From: Streptacidiphilus rugosus AM-16
GTDB taxonomy: Bacteria; Actinomycetota; Actinomycetes; Streptomycetales; Streptomycetaceae
DNA length: 64,000 bases
Assembly (NCBI RefSeq): GCF_000744655.1
Contig: NZ_JQMJ01000004.1
Span: forward strand, 5,084,001 to 5,148,000
Direction of reading: 5' to 3'
The position numbers and the translations under genes were made by a program. Of the stretch, positions 34,322 through 42,297 are shown one piece after another. Within the stretch, counting starts at the first letter, position 1. Every line of letters starts with the position of its first letter. The notes under the pieces were generated by a model. That model did not search any database. It was not told the DNA's origin and saw only the letters and a program-made list of their open reading frames with translations.

Positions 34322-35272
34322 CAGAAGGGATCCGCGCCCGTGACCGCACTCCCCTCCGCCTCCCTGCCGCGACGGCTCGACGGTCTGCTCTTCTTCCCCG
34401 TGACCGCCTTCGACCGCGACGGCGCCTTCGATCCTGACGGCTACCGGGCGCATCTGGAGGCCAGGCTCGCCGACGGACCTGCGGCCGTCTTCGCCGCGTG
34501 CGGCACCGGCGAGTTCCCCGCCCTGGCCCCCGCCGAGTACGAGCGGTGCCTGCGGGTCGCGGTGGAGACCACCGCCGGCCGGGTGCCGGTCGTCGGCGGC
34601 TCCGGCTACGGCACGGCGCTCGCGCTGGAGTACGCCCGCGCCGCCGAACGGGCGGGCGCCGACGGCCTGTTGGTGCTGCCGCCGTACAGCGCGGAGATCG
34701 GTCAGGAGGGGCTGCTGCGGCACTACACCGCACTGGCCGAAGGCACCCGCCTGGACCTGGTGCTCTACCAGCGCGACCAGGTGGCCTTCACCCCGGACAC
34801 CGTCGCACGGCTGGCGGCCCTGCCCGGGATCGCCGGCTTCAAGGACGGCCGCGGCGACCTCGACCTGATGCTGCGCATCGTCAGCGCGGTCCGCAGCTCG
34901 GGGGCGGAGGACTTCCTCTTCTTCAACGGCATGCCGACCGCCGAGATGACCCAGCAGGCCTACCGGGCGATCGGGGTCCCGCTCTACTCTTCCGCGATCT
35001 TCTGCTTCGCCCCCGATCTGGCCCTCGCCTTCCACCGCGCACTGGAGAAGGACGACACGGCGACGCTGGCCACCCTGACCGAGGTCTTCCTGCGCCCCTA
35101 TGTCGAGCTCCGTCGGCTCCGTCCCGGCTACGCGGTGTCCCTGGTCAAGGCCGCGACCCGGGCCGTCGGCCATCCGGTGGGCCAGGTCCGCGCGCCGCTC
35201 ACCGAGCCCGAACCCGAACATCTGGACACCCTGCTGACCCTGGTGGACCGGGCCAGGGAAGCCCTGCGGTGA
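34316..35272 (+). CDS. kdgD: 5-dehydro-4-deoxyglucarate dehydratase
   Basis: A 318-residue member of the dihydrodipicolinate synthase/aldolase family. Signature blocks are LDGLLFFPVTAFDRDG, AACGTGEFPALAPAEY, YQRDQVAF (Schiff-base pocket Tyr) and IAGFKDGRGDLDL (Schiff-base Lys in GFKDG), then FLFFNGMPTAEM. The enzyme dehydrates and decarboxylates 5-keto-4-deoxyglucarate to 2-ketoglutarate semialdehyde, the step after glucarate dehydratase. ATG 34316 is used; GTG 34310 and GTG 34339 are possible alternatives. The stop overlaps the next start (GTGA). Confidence 0.9.
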   Translation: MTQKGSAPVTALPSASLPRRLDGLLFFPVTAFDRDGAFDPDGYRAHLEARLADGPAAVFAACGTGEFPALAPAEYERCLRVAVETTAGRVPVVGGSGYGTALALEYARAAERAGADGLLVLPPYSAEIGQEGLLRHYTALAEGTRLDLVLYQRDQVAFTPDTVARLAALPGIAGFKDGRGDLDLMLRIVSAVRSSGAEDFLFFNGMPTAEMTQQAYRAIGVPLYSSAIFCFAPDLALAFHRALEKDDTATLATLTEVFLRPYVELRRLRPGYAVSLVKAATRAVGHPVGQVRAPLTEPEPEHLDTLLTLVDRAREALR

Positions 35273-36438
35273 ACCGGAACGGACGGGCGGTCGTCGGCGT
35301 CAGCCTGTACCCCTGGGACGCGGTCGGCGACCCGGACTGCGCCGCCAGGATCCGCTCCCTCGGCGCGGGACAGGTCAGCCTCGCCGCCGCCTACCACACC
35401 GTGCGCGCCCTGACACCGCACCATCCCCGGCACAAGGTGGTCACCGCCGCCCACTCCGCCGTCTACTACCGCCCGGATCCCGACCGTTGGGAGGAGTCCG
35501 GCACCCCGCTGCGACCCGCCGCCGCGGCCTGGGCGGAGGACTCCTTCGGACCGGCCGCCAGGGCCCTGGGCGACGCGGGGCTCGACGTCCTCGCCTGGGT
35601 GATCCTCGCCCACAACCAGCGCCTGGGCACGCTGCACCCGAGCGCCGCGGTGGTCAACGCCTACGGGGACACGTATCCGTGGGCACTGTGCGTCGCCCGC
35701 CCCGAGGTGCGCCGCTACTGCGCCGCGCTGGCCGCCGAGGCGGCCGCCCAACCAGGGCTGTCCGGTCTGGAGTTGGAGTCCTGCGGCTGGTACGGCTTCG
35801 ACCATCTGCACGCCCACGACAAGACCGCGGGCCTCCCGCCCGCCCCGCTGGCGCGCCTGCTCCTCTCGCTCTGCTTCTGCCGCCACTGCGCGGACGCCTA
35901 CCGCGCGACGGGCCTCGACGCCCGGGAACTGCGCCGACTGGTCCGCGAGGAGCTCGACGCCGTCCTTGCCGGAACGGCGGAGGACGGCCGACTCCCCTCC
36001 GACGTCCTGGCGGCCGTCTCCCGCATGCGTACCGACACCGCCGGGCGGCTGCGCGGCGAGGTGCTCGCGGCGGTGCACGCCGAACGCCCCGGCCTCCCGG
36101 TGCTGCTGCACACCCAGCCCGACCCGCTCGCCCTCGGCGCGAACCCCGGCGTCGCGCCGTCCGAGCTCCACGACACCGCGGCCGGCCCGGTCCTCCCCTT
36201 CCGTAACCGTTCCGCCGAGGCCCTCGACGCCGTCCGCGCCTACGCAGGCCGGGACCGCCGCGTGGTGGCGGGCGTCGCAGCCGTCTCCGGCCTCGGCGCG
36301 GACCTGCCCGACCTCGGCTCCTGGTGCGCCGACCTGCTCGCCGCGGGCGCGACCGAACTCCGCCTCTACCACGCCGGCCTGGCCTCCCCCCAGGACCTCG
36401 CCGCGGTCCGCACGGCGGTGGCCGCCCTGGCCGGGTGA
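35269..36438 (+). CDS. Unknown protein, TIM-barrel glycoside-hydrolase-like, in uronate operon
   Basis: A 389-residue soluble protein starting at GTG 35269 inside the dehydratase stop (GTGA), so it is translationally coupled to kdgD. There is no signal peptide. Motifs such as VSLYPWDAVGDPD, VSLAAAYHTVRALTPHHP, VLAWVILAHNQRLG, LELESCGWYGFDHLHAHDK and SLCFCRHCADAY (two close Cys) suggest a barrel with carboxylate, His and possibly metal ligands, like glycoside hydrolases or deacetylases. I do not recognise a named family. Its position points to a cytoplasmic step in uronate or oligouronide breakdown. The Cys pair CFCRHC could bind a metal. Confidence 0.75.
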   Translation: MNRNGRAVVGVSLYPWDAVGDPDCAARIRSLGAGQVSLAAAYHTVRALTPHHPRHKVVTAAHSAVYYRPDPDRWEESGTPLRPAAAAWAEDSFGPAARALGDAGLDVLAWVILAHNQRLGTLHPSAAVVNAYGDTYPWALCVARPEVRRYCAALAAEAAAQPGLSGLELESCGWYGFDHLHAHDKTAGLPPAPLARLLLSLCFCRHCADAYRATGLDARELRRLVREELDAVLAGTAEDGRLPSDVLAAVSRMRTDTAGRLRGEVLAAVHAERPGLPVLLHTQPDPLALGANPGVAPSELHDTAAGPVLPFRNRSAEALDAVRAYAGRDRRVVAGVAAVSGLGADLPDLGSWCADLLAAGATELRLYHAGLASPQDLAAVRTAVAALAG

Positions 36439-36622
36439 CGCCCGGGATCCCTCACGCCCCCGGCGGCGCGCGGCCGACCCGGCCGTCCACGCCTCTCCAG
36501 GCTGTCCGGTGACCCGCGCGGCGTCCTCAGCCCCGGCCACCCGACGCCCGGCGGAGCGCCGCCCGACCCGCCGTCAACGGACCGCCGCCCTGTCGATGAG
36601 CGACGGAGCCCGTCGGAGACGG

Positions 36623-37225
36623 TCAGACCGGAGCGGAACTCCTGGTCGCGCCGGTCCGGCGGGGCGGCCAGGCGTCGCGTCCGGAAAGGTGGAGGACCAG
36701 TCCGGCGATGTTCCACGCGTCGTCCCCGCCCCGGTGGTGGCGGCCCTCCAGCGGTCGCCCGGCGATCTCCAGGGCCCGTGCCATGCCGGGGCGCTTGCGC
36801 AGCCCGTAAGCCTCGGTGAAGACCGCCTTGGCGTTGGTGTGACGGCGCCCGAAGGGATAGGGCACTCCGGTGGCCTGACACTGCCGGGTGAACTGGTGGC
36901 GGTCGTAGTCGCCCCAGCTGACCCACGGCCGGGAGCCCGCGTGGTGCTCGGCCGCCAGCAGCCGGCACGCCTCGGCGAAGCCGAGCCCCTGGTCCACCCG
37001 GTCCTGCGTGAGGCCGGTCAGCTCCGTGCAGAACGCGCTGACGGTGGAGCGGTCGGGCCGCACCAGGATCCCGCGGCGGGCGATCCGCTCGCCCGCGTCC
37101 AGGTCGACGACGGTCAGCCCGATCTCGATGATCTCGCCGACCGCGCCGGGCGGCGCGTCCCCCGCCCAGCAGGTCGCTTCGACGTCCACGACGTTGACGA
37201 GGTGCTCCGACCAGGTGCTGTCCAT
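36623..37225 (-). CDS. DEDDh 3'-5' exonuclease (ERI-1/RNase T-like)
   Basis: A 200-residue exonuclease. ExoI motif is VDVEATCW (Asp and Glu near residues 13-15), ExoII involves SWGDYDRHQF, and ExoIII is HHRGGDDAWN with the catalytic His and Asp. The NAKAVFTEAYGL block is typical of the ERI-1-like group that trims RNA or DNA 3' ends. ATG 37225 was chosen over an open frame to 37261 because the fold starts immediately. It is placed between sugar-acid genes but its activity looks unrelated. Confidence 0.85.
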   Translation of the reverse strand: MDSTWSEHLVNVVDVEATCWAGDAPPGAVGEIIEIGLTVVDLDAGERIARRGILVRPDRSTVSAFCTELTGLTQDRVDQGLGFAEACRLLAAEHHAGSRPWVSWGDYDRHQFTRQCQATGVPYPFGRRHTNAKAVFTEAYGLRKRPGMARALEIAGRPLEGRHHRGGDDAWNIAGLVLHLSGRDAWPPRRTGATRSSAPV

Positions 37226-37268
37226 GGCGGGCAGCGTAGGCAGGCGGGACGGGCCGAGCACCTGGTTT

Positions 37269-38552
37269 TCAGTAGCGGGGAGACTTCCGCACCCAGGTCG
37301 GATCGGCCAGCACCATGCCGACCTGGTCGTCGCGGTGGCGGATCCCGCAGTCGAGGTACTGGCGGTGGAGCCGGGCGAGGGCGTCGCGGTCCAGCTCGAC
37401 GCCCAGGCCCGGGCCGCTGGGGACCGTGAGGGAGCCGCCGGACCAGCGCAGCGCGCCCGGTCGGACCAGGTCCTCGCGCTGCCAGGGCGAGTGGGTGTCG
37501 CAGGCGTAGTCCAGCGCGGGGGTGGCGGCCGCCAGATGGGTCATGGCCGCAAGGGAGATGCCCAGGTGGGTGTTGGAGTGCATCGACATGCCCCAGCCGA
37601 AGGTCTGGCAGATGCCGGACAGCCGCTGGGTGGCCCGGAAGCCGCCCCAGTAGTGGTGGTCGGTCAGCACGACCGCGACCGAACCGAGCGCGGCCGCCTC
37701 CGGCACCTCCTCGAAGGAGGTGACGCACATGTTGGTCGCCAGCGGCAGCGAGGTGGCGCGGGCGACGGCCGCCATGCCGGGGTTGCCCGCGGTCGGGTCC
37801 TCCAGGTACTCCAGCAGACCCTCCAGCCGCGGGGCGATCCGCTGGGCGGTCCGCACCGACCAGTTGGCGTTGGGGTCGAGTCGCAGCGGGTGGTCGGGGA
37901 AGGCCTCCCGCAGTGCGACGACGGCCTCCACCTCCTCCTCGGGCGCGAACACGCCGCCCTTGAGCTTGAGCGAGCGGAAGCCGTAGGCGTCCACCAGGCG
38001 TCGCGCCTGGGCGACGATGCCCTCGGCGTCCAGCGCCTGGCCCCAGTCGTCGTCAGGGAATCCCTCGGGCGCGGCGCCCTCGGGGTGCGTCGCCCAGCGG
38101 TAGAACAGGTAGGCGCTGAACGGCACCGACTCCCGCACCGCCCCGCCGAGCAGGTCGCAGACGCGCAGGCCGGTCGCCTTTCCCTGGACGTCGTAGCAGG
38201 CCACCTCGAAGGCGCCGGCCGTCTGCGCCACGGACTTCTCCCGCGAGGCCACGCCGATCAGGTCGGTGGGCGTGTCCACCGTGACCGAGCCCAACGCCCG
38301 CGCCACGCGCAGCGCGAGGCCGTTGAGATCGAACACGTCGAGCCCGACGAGGGCCGGGGCGGCGGCCCGCAGGTTGGCGAGGACGGGGTCGTCGCCGTAG
38401 GTCTCCCCCAGGCCCACCAGACCGGCGTCCGTGCGGAGTTCGACGATCGCCCGCAGCTGGTACGGCTGGTGCACGCCGGAGGCGTTCAGCAGGGGCGGAT
38501 CGACCACGGCGACGGGAGTGACGACGACCTCGGTGACCTTGGGCGTACGCAC
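37269..38552 (-). CDS. gudD: Glucarate dehydratase (enolase superfamily)
   Basis: A 427-residue enolase-superfamily enzyme that converts D-glucarate to 5-keto-4-deoxyglucarate. The start block VTEVVVTPVAVVDPPLLNASGVHQPY and GLGETYGDD are typical of the glucarate dehydratase group. Catalytic features are the LKLKGG lysine pair, metal ligands in LRLDPNANWS, EDPTAGNP and ATNMCVTSF, and the His of MHSNTHLG. GTG 38552 is used with AAAGGGG upstream; a longer frame to 38633 would run through the operator. The product feeds kdgD. The gene is downstream of the IclR regulator gene on the same strand. Confidence 0.92.
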   Translation of the reverse strand: MRTPKVTEVVVTPVAVVDPPLLNASGVHQPYQLRAIVELRTDAGLVGLGETYGDDPVLANLRAAAPALVGLDVFDLNGLALRVARALGSVTVDTPTDLIGVASREKSVAQTAGAFEVACYDVQGKATGLRVCDLLGGAVRESVPFSAYLFYRWATHPEGAAPEGFPDDDWGQALDAEGIVAQARRLVDAYGFRSLKLKGGVFAPEEEVEAVVALREAFPDHPLRLDPNANWSVRTAQRIAPRLEGLLEYLEDPTAGNPGMAAVARATSLPLATNMCVTSFEEVPEAAALGSVAVVLTDHHYWGGFRATQRLSGICQTFGWGMSMHSNTHLGISLAAMTHLAAATPALDYACDTHSPWQREDLVRPGALRWSGGSLTVPSGPGLGVELDRDALARLHRQYLDCGIRHRDDQVGMVLADPTWVRKSPRY

Positions 38553-38569
38553 CGGCTGCCCCTTTCGGC

Positions 38570-38585
38570 GTTCATGTACATGAAC
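38570..38585. promoter_or_regulatory. Perfect 16-bp palindromic operator (IclR-type)
   Basis: GTTCATGTACATGAAC is a perfect palindrome 18 bases upstream of the gudD start. A further exact half-site ACATGAAC is at 38597-38604. Degenerate copies flank udh and kdgD. The IclR gene 73 bases away is the obvious candidate to bind it. Confidence 0.75.
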
Positions 38586-38657
38586 GGAAGACAGTGACAT
38601 GAACAGCCTAGGAGCGCCCCACTCCCCTGACAAGGCCCCCGGCCGGACCGCGGCCCG

Positions 38658-39437
38658 CTACAGGTGCCGGGTCGCCAGCGCCAGCCGCTGGCGGGCGGCG
38701 AGCAGCGCGTCGCGGATCATCTGCTCGCGGCCCGGCGTGAGGCGGGCGACCGGGACCGAGCAGCTGACCGCGTCGCGCGACGGGGTCCGGTAGGGGATGT
38801 CGACGGCGAAACAGCAGAGACCCACCGTGTTCTCCTCGCGGTCCATGGCGTAACCGCGCTCCCGGATCACGTGCAGGTCCTCGATCAGCGCGGACCTGCT
38901 GGTGTGGGTGTGGTCGGTCAGGGGCTCGAGCCGCTCCGGCAGCAGTCGCTCCACCTCGGCGTCGGTGCAGGTGGCGAGCAGGGCCTTGCCGAGCGAGGTC
39001 GCGTAGGCCGGCAGCCTCCGGCCGACCCGGGTGAAGGGGCGCAGGTAGTGCTGGGAGGCACGGGTGGCCAGATAGACCACGTCGGTGCCGTCCAGGCGGG
39101 CCAGGTGGATGGTCTCGGTGGTCTCGTCGGCCAGCCGGTCCAGGACCGGGCGGGTCGCGGCGACCACCTCGTCGCCGTCGATGTAGGCCGTGCCGACCAG
39201 CAGCGCCCGCATGCCGATGCCGTAGCGGGTGCTCGTCAGGTCGGTCTCCACCCAGCCGAGCTCGACCAGGGTGCGCAGCAGCATGTACAGGCTGCTCTTG
39301 GGGTAGCCCAGCGCCTCCTGCACCTCCGCCAGGCTGTGCAGCCCCGGCCGCCCGGCGAAGAACTCCAGGAGCTCGACCGTGCGCACGGCGGACTTGACGT
39401 TGGCTCCGGCGGATGCGGCGGGGGTCGGCAGCGCCAT
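38658..39437 (-). CDS. IclR-family transcriptional regulator
   Basis: A 259-residue regulator. The N-terminal winged helix contains VKSAVRTVELLEFFAGRPGLHSLAEVQEALGYPKSSLYMLLRTLVELGWVE; the C-terminal effector domain has ATSLGKALLA, and a GLCCFAVDIPYR block. IclR proteins of this type sense sugar acids such as 2-keto-3-deoxygluconate. Its position beside gudD and the palindromes there suggest it controls the uronate genes. ATG 39437 has GGAAGGGTGG upstream; GTG 39458 is an alternative. An AT-rich TATATT lies at about 39475 as a possible -10. Confidence 0.9.
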   Translation of the reverse strand: MALPTPAASAGANVKSAVRTVELLEFFAGRPGLHSLAEVQEALGYPKSSLYMLLRTLVELGWVETDLTSTRYGIGMRALLVGTAYIDGDEVVAATRPVLDRLADETTETIHLARLDGTDVVYLATRASQHYLRPFTRVGRRLPAYATSLGKALLATCTDAEVERLLPERLEPLTDHTHTSRSALIEDLHVIRERGYAMDREENTVGLCCFAVDIPYRTPSRDAVSCSVPVARLTPGREQMIRDALLAARQRLALATRHL

Positions 39438-39591
39438 CGGGCCACCCTTCCGGTTCACAGGCTTGGACTGCGTTCAATATAGCCCGCGGACCAGGTCAGG
39501 AAGAGTGGTGCGAGAGCCCGCCCCCGGGCCCGACCGTAGCGGCCCCGGGGATTCGGTACCGGTTTCCGGCACCCTCAACTATGTTGCTGCC

Positions 39592-40839
39592 GTGGACCAA
39601 CTGATCGCGGGGGATCCGGCATCCATCGGCCCGTACCGACTCATCGCACGGCTGGGCGCAGGCGGCATGGGCCTGGTGTACCTGGGCCGTTCCGACGTCG
39701 GACGGACCGTCGCCGTGAAGGTGGTCCAGGCCGAACACGCCCAGCACCCCGAGTTCCGCAGCAGGTTCGCCCGCGAGGTGGAGGCCGCCCGACGCGTGGG
39801 CGGGCACTGGACCGCCGCCGTGCTCGACGCGGACACGGGTGCGGCCACCCCCTGGGTGGCGACGCAGTACATCCCCGGACCCGACCTGCAGACGGTGGTG
39901 AAGAAGGACTTCGGCCCGCTGCCCGAGCACTCGGTCCGGGTCCTCGCCAACCGTCTGGCCCTGGCCCTCCAGGCCGTGCACGCCGCGGGCCTGGTCCACC
40001 GCGACCTGAAGCCGTCCAACGTCCTGGTCACCGTCGACGGACCGCGCGTCATCGACTTCGGGATCGCCCGGGCGATGGACACCCTGCTCGGCACCAGCCT
40101 GGCGACCAGCACCGGCATGCTGCTCGGCTCGCCGGGCTTCATGTCCCCCGAGCAGGTGCGCGGCCTCGAACTCACCGGCGCGAGCGACGTGTTCTGCCTC
40201 GGCGCGGTGCTCGTCCACGCGGCCACCGGCCGCCTGCTCTTCGGCGCGGGCAGCAGCGGGCTCAACGCCCACCTGTTCCGGATCGCGGAGGAGGAGGCGG
40301 ACCTGTCCGGGGTGCCGGACTCGCTGGTCGGCCTGGTCGCCGAGTGCCTGCGCAAGGACCCGGCCGAGCGGCCGACCCCGCAGCAGATCGCCGACCGGAC
40401 CGCGCACGCGACGGCGGACGAGGAGTGGCTCCCCGGTCCCGTGCTGGCCCAACTGGGGAGGCATGCCGCCCAGTTGCTTGACTTCGCGCCCGCCGCGCCA
40501 CCCACCGCGCCACCTGCGGACGCGCCCGCCGCGCCGGTCGTGCCGCCGCAGCACCAGCCCGTCCCGCCGCAGCTCCAACCGCAGGAGCCCCTGCGCCTGC
40601 CGCAGGCGCAGCCGCTGGTCCCGGACCACTACGGGCATCTGCCGCAGCCCTCGCCCCAGCCGTGGGCCGCGCCGCCCGGCCCCCGCCGCAGGCGCCGCCG
40701 GCGGGACAGTTCGGGGGGCTACCCGGCCAGTACCCGCGGGCCTGGTCCGGGGCCGAGGCACAGGTCGGGCCCGAGGACGGGCCGCCGCCGCATCCGCGCC
40801 GCTGGGGCGGCCTCCTGGTGGTCGCGCTGGCCCAGCTGA
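39592..40839 (+). CDS. Ser/Thr protein kinase, C-terminus probably frameshifted
   Basis: A 415-residue open frame with a complete Hanks kinase domain: glycine loop LGAGGMGLVYLG, Lys43 (VAVKVV), HRDLKPSN (Asp138, Asn143), DFG Asp155, SPEQ. After about residue 280 comes a Pro/Gln linker (PPQHQPVPPQLQPQE). From about 40683 the frame turns into Arg/Gly/Ser-rich sequence without character, while another frame continues the Pro-rich linker into an MFS transporter (next entry). Restoring one C in the CCCCC run at 40680-40684 would fuse kinase and transporter into one protein of about 872 residues. GTG 39592 has no ribosome site; TATGTT lies just upstream, so the transcript may be leaderless. Confidence 0.85.
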   Translation: MDQLIAGDPASIGPYRLIARLGAGGMGLVYLGRSDVGRTVAVKVVQAEHAQHPEFRSRFAREVEAARRVGGHWTAAVLDADTGAATPWVATQYIPGPDLQTVVKKDFGPLPEHSVRVLANRLALALQAVHAAGLVHRDLKPSNVLVTVDGPRVIDFGIARAMDTLLGTSLATSTGMLLGSPGFMSPEQVRGLELTGASDVFCLGAVLVHAATGRLLFGAGSSGLNAHLFRIAEEEADLSGVPDSLVGLVAECLRKDPAERPTPQQIADRTAHATADEEWLPGPVLAQLGRHAAQLLDFAPAAPPTAPPADAPAAPVVPPQHQPVPPQLQPQEPLRLPQAQPLVPDHYGHLPQPSPQPWAAPPGPRRRRRRRDSSGGYPASTRGPGPGPRHRSGPRTGRRRIRAAGAASWWSRWPS

Positions 40840-42209
40840 CGGTGCTCGCGGGCGCGACCGCCTCCAACATCGCCGTTCCGACCATCGTCCGCGATCTGCA
40901 CATGTCCAGCGGCGACACGGCGCTGGTGTCCACCCTCTACCTGCTCGGCTTCGGCGCCCTGCTCTTCGCGGGAGGGCACGTCGCGGACCACGTCGGACGC
41001 CGGACCACCCTGGTCGTCGGGCTGCTCGGCTTCGCCCTGGCCTCCGCGATCGCCGGACTGGCCCCCGGCTTCCCGGTCCTGGCCGGCGCCCGGCTGCTGC
41101 AGGGAGGTGCGGCGGCGCTGGTCAGCGCGGCCGGGCTCGCCCTGGTGAGCACCGGATTCACCGATCCGAAGGAGCGGGGCCGGGCCTTCGCGGTCTACGG
41201 CGCGATCGTCGCGGGCGGCTCGACCCTGGGGCTGCTCACCGGCGGCTGGCTGGTGGAAGAGCTCAGCTGGCGCATGTGCTTCTTCGTCGCGGTCCCGGTC
41301 GCCGCCGTCGCCGTGGTCGGCGCGTTCACCCTGCTGCCGGAACACCGGGGCCCATCCGGCGTCCGCCCGGATCCGGTCGGCCTGCTGTTGGGCTGCCTCG
41401 GGCTCGCCGCCGTCCTGGGCGGCGTCAACCAGGCGCCCTCGCACGGCTGGACCGCCCCGCTCACTCTCGTCCCCACCGCGATCGGCGTCGCCCTGCTCGC
41501 GGGCCTGGCGTGCTGGCTGACGGCGTCGGGCGGATCCTCCATGCTGCCCCATCCGTTCCGGGACAGGAACCGCGTCGGCTCCCTGCTCGCCCTCACGCTC
41601 GCGGGCGCGGGCCTGCTGGTCCTGCTCACCGCCCTGACGTACTGCCTGCAGCAGACGTTCGGCTACACCCTGCTGGGAACCGGAGCCGCCTTCCTGCCGA
41701 TGGTCGCCGCGATCACGGCGGCCGCCGCCCTCGGATCGACCGGACCGCTCCGCGGCCTGGCCCCCGGATTCACCGTCGCGGGGGGTCTGCTGCTCGCAGC
41801 GATCGGGACGGCGCTGCTGACCACCCTCCAGCCGCAGACCGGCTACGTCACCGGGATACTGCCCGGCCTGGTCCTGGCGGGCCTCGGCATCGGCCTGGCC
41901 TGGCCGTCGATCCTCGCGACGGCGACCGCCGGAAGCCCCGACCGCTTCGCCGGAGCGCTCGGGGCGACCGTGACCGCCACCCAGCAACTCGGCACGGCGC
42001 TCGGCGCGGCCTTCTTCGCCGCCTACCTGACCGGCCGGACCAGGGACCTGAACGGGCACCTGAACCAGGTCCCGACCCCGAGCGCGATCCCGAGACTCTT
42101 CCTCCAGTTCTGCACCGACGCCCTCTGGTGGGCGACGGGCGGCCTGGTGCTCGCCGCCGTCCTCGCCGCCGTGCTGGCCACCGGCAGGAGCGGTAGGGCC
42201 GACTCCTGA
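40662..42209 (+). CDS. MFS exporter, DHA2/EmrB-QacA type, probably C-terminal part of kinase fusion
   Basis: A 515-codon open frame. Its first ~50 residues are a Pro/Gly linker (RPPPQAPPAGQFGG..., VGPEDGPPPHPRR) that looks like the continuation of the kinase linker rather than a free N-terminus. Then come 14 membrane helices, with the loop 2-3 motif GGHVADHVGRRTTLV and the motif-C-type helix GAIVAGGSTLGLLTGGWLVEELSWRMCF. These transporters are proton-drug antiporters. No ribosome site precedes GTG 40662, the first possible start, which lies inside the kinase frame. Either the genes overlap by 178 bp and are coupled, or one protein is split by a lost base. Confidence 0.85.
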   Translation: MGRAARPPPQAPPAGQFGGLPGQYPRAWSGAEAQVGPEDGPPPHPRRWGGLLVVALAQLTVLAGATASNIAVPTIVRDLHMSSGDTALVSTLYLLGFGALLFAGGHVADHVGRRTTLVVGLLGFALASAIAGLAPGFPVLAGARLLQGGAAALVSAAGLALVSTGFTDPKERGRAFAVYGAIVAGGSTLGLLTGGWLVEELSWRMCFFVAVPVAAVAVVGAFTLLPEHRGPSGVRPDPVGLLLGCLGLAAVLGGVNQAPSHGWTAPLTLVPTAIGVALLAGLACWLTASGGSSMLPHPFRDRNRVGSLLALTLAGAGLLVLLTALTYCLQQTFGYTLLGTGAAFLPMVAAITAAAALGSTGPLRGLAPGFTVAGGLLLAAIGTALLTTLQPQTGYVTGILPGLVLAGLGIGLAWPSILATATAGSPDRFAGALGATVTATQQLGTALGAAFFAAYLTGRTRDLNGHLNQVPTPSAIPRLFLQFCTDALWWATGGLVLAAVLAAVLATGRSGRADS

Positions 42210-42297
42210 GGCTGTTTCTCCCAATTCGCTCCGCTTTGGGGTCATACGGGTGAATCTCGTCCGACCTTGATCTTTCCGACACTTATGATCCACTTTC

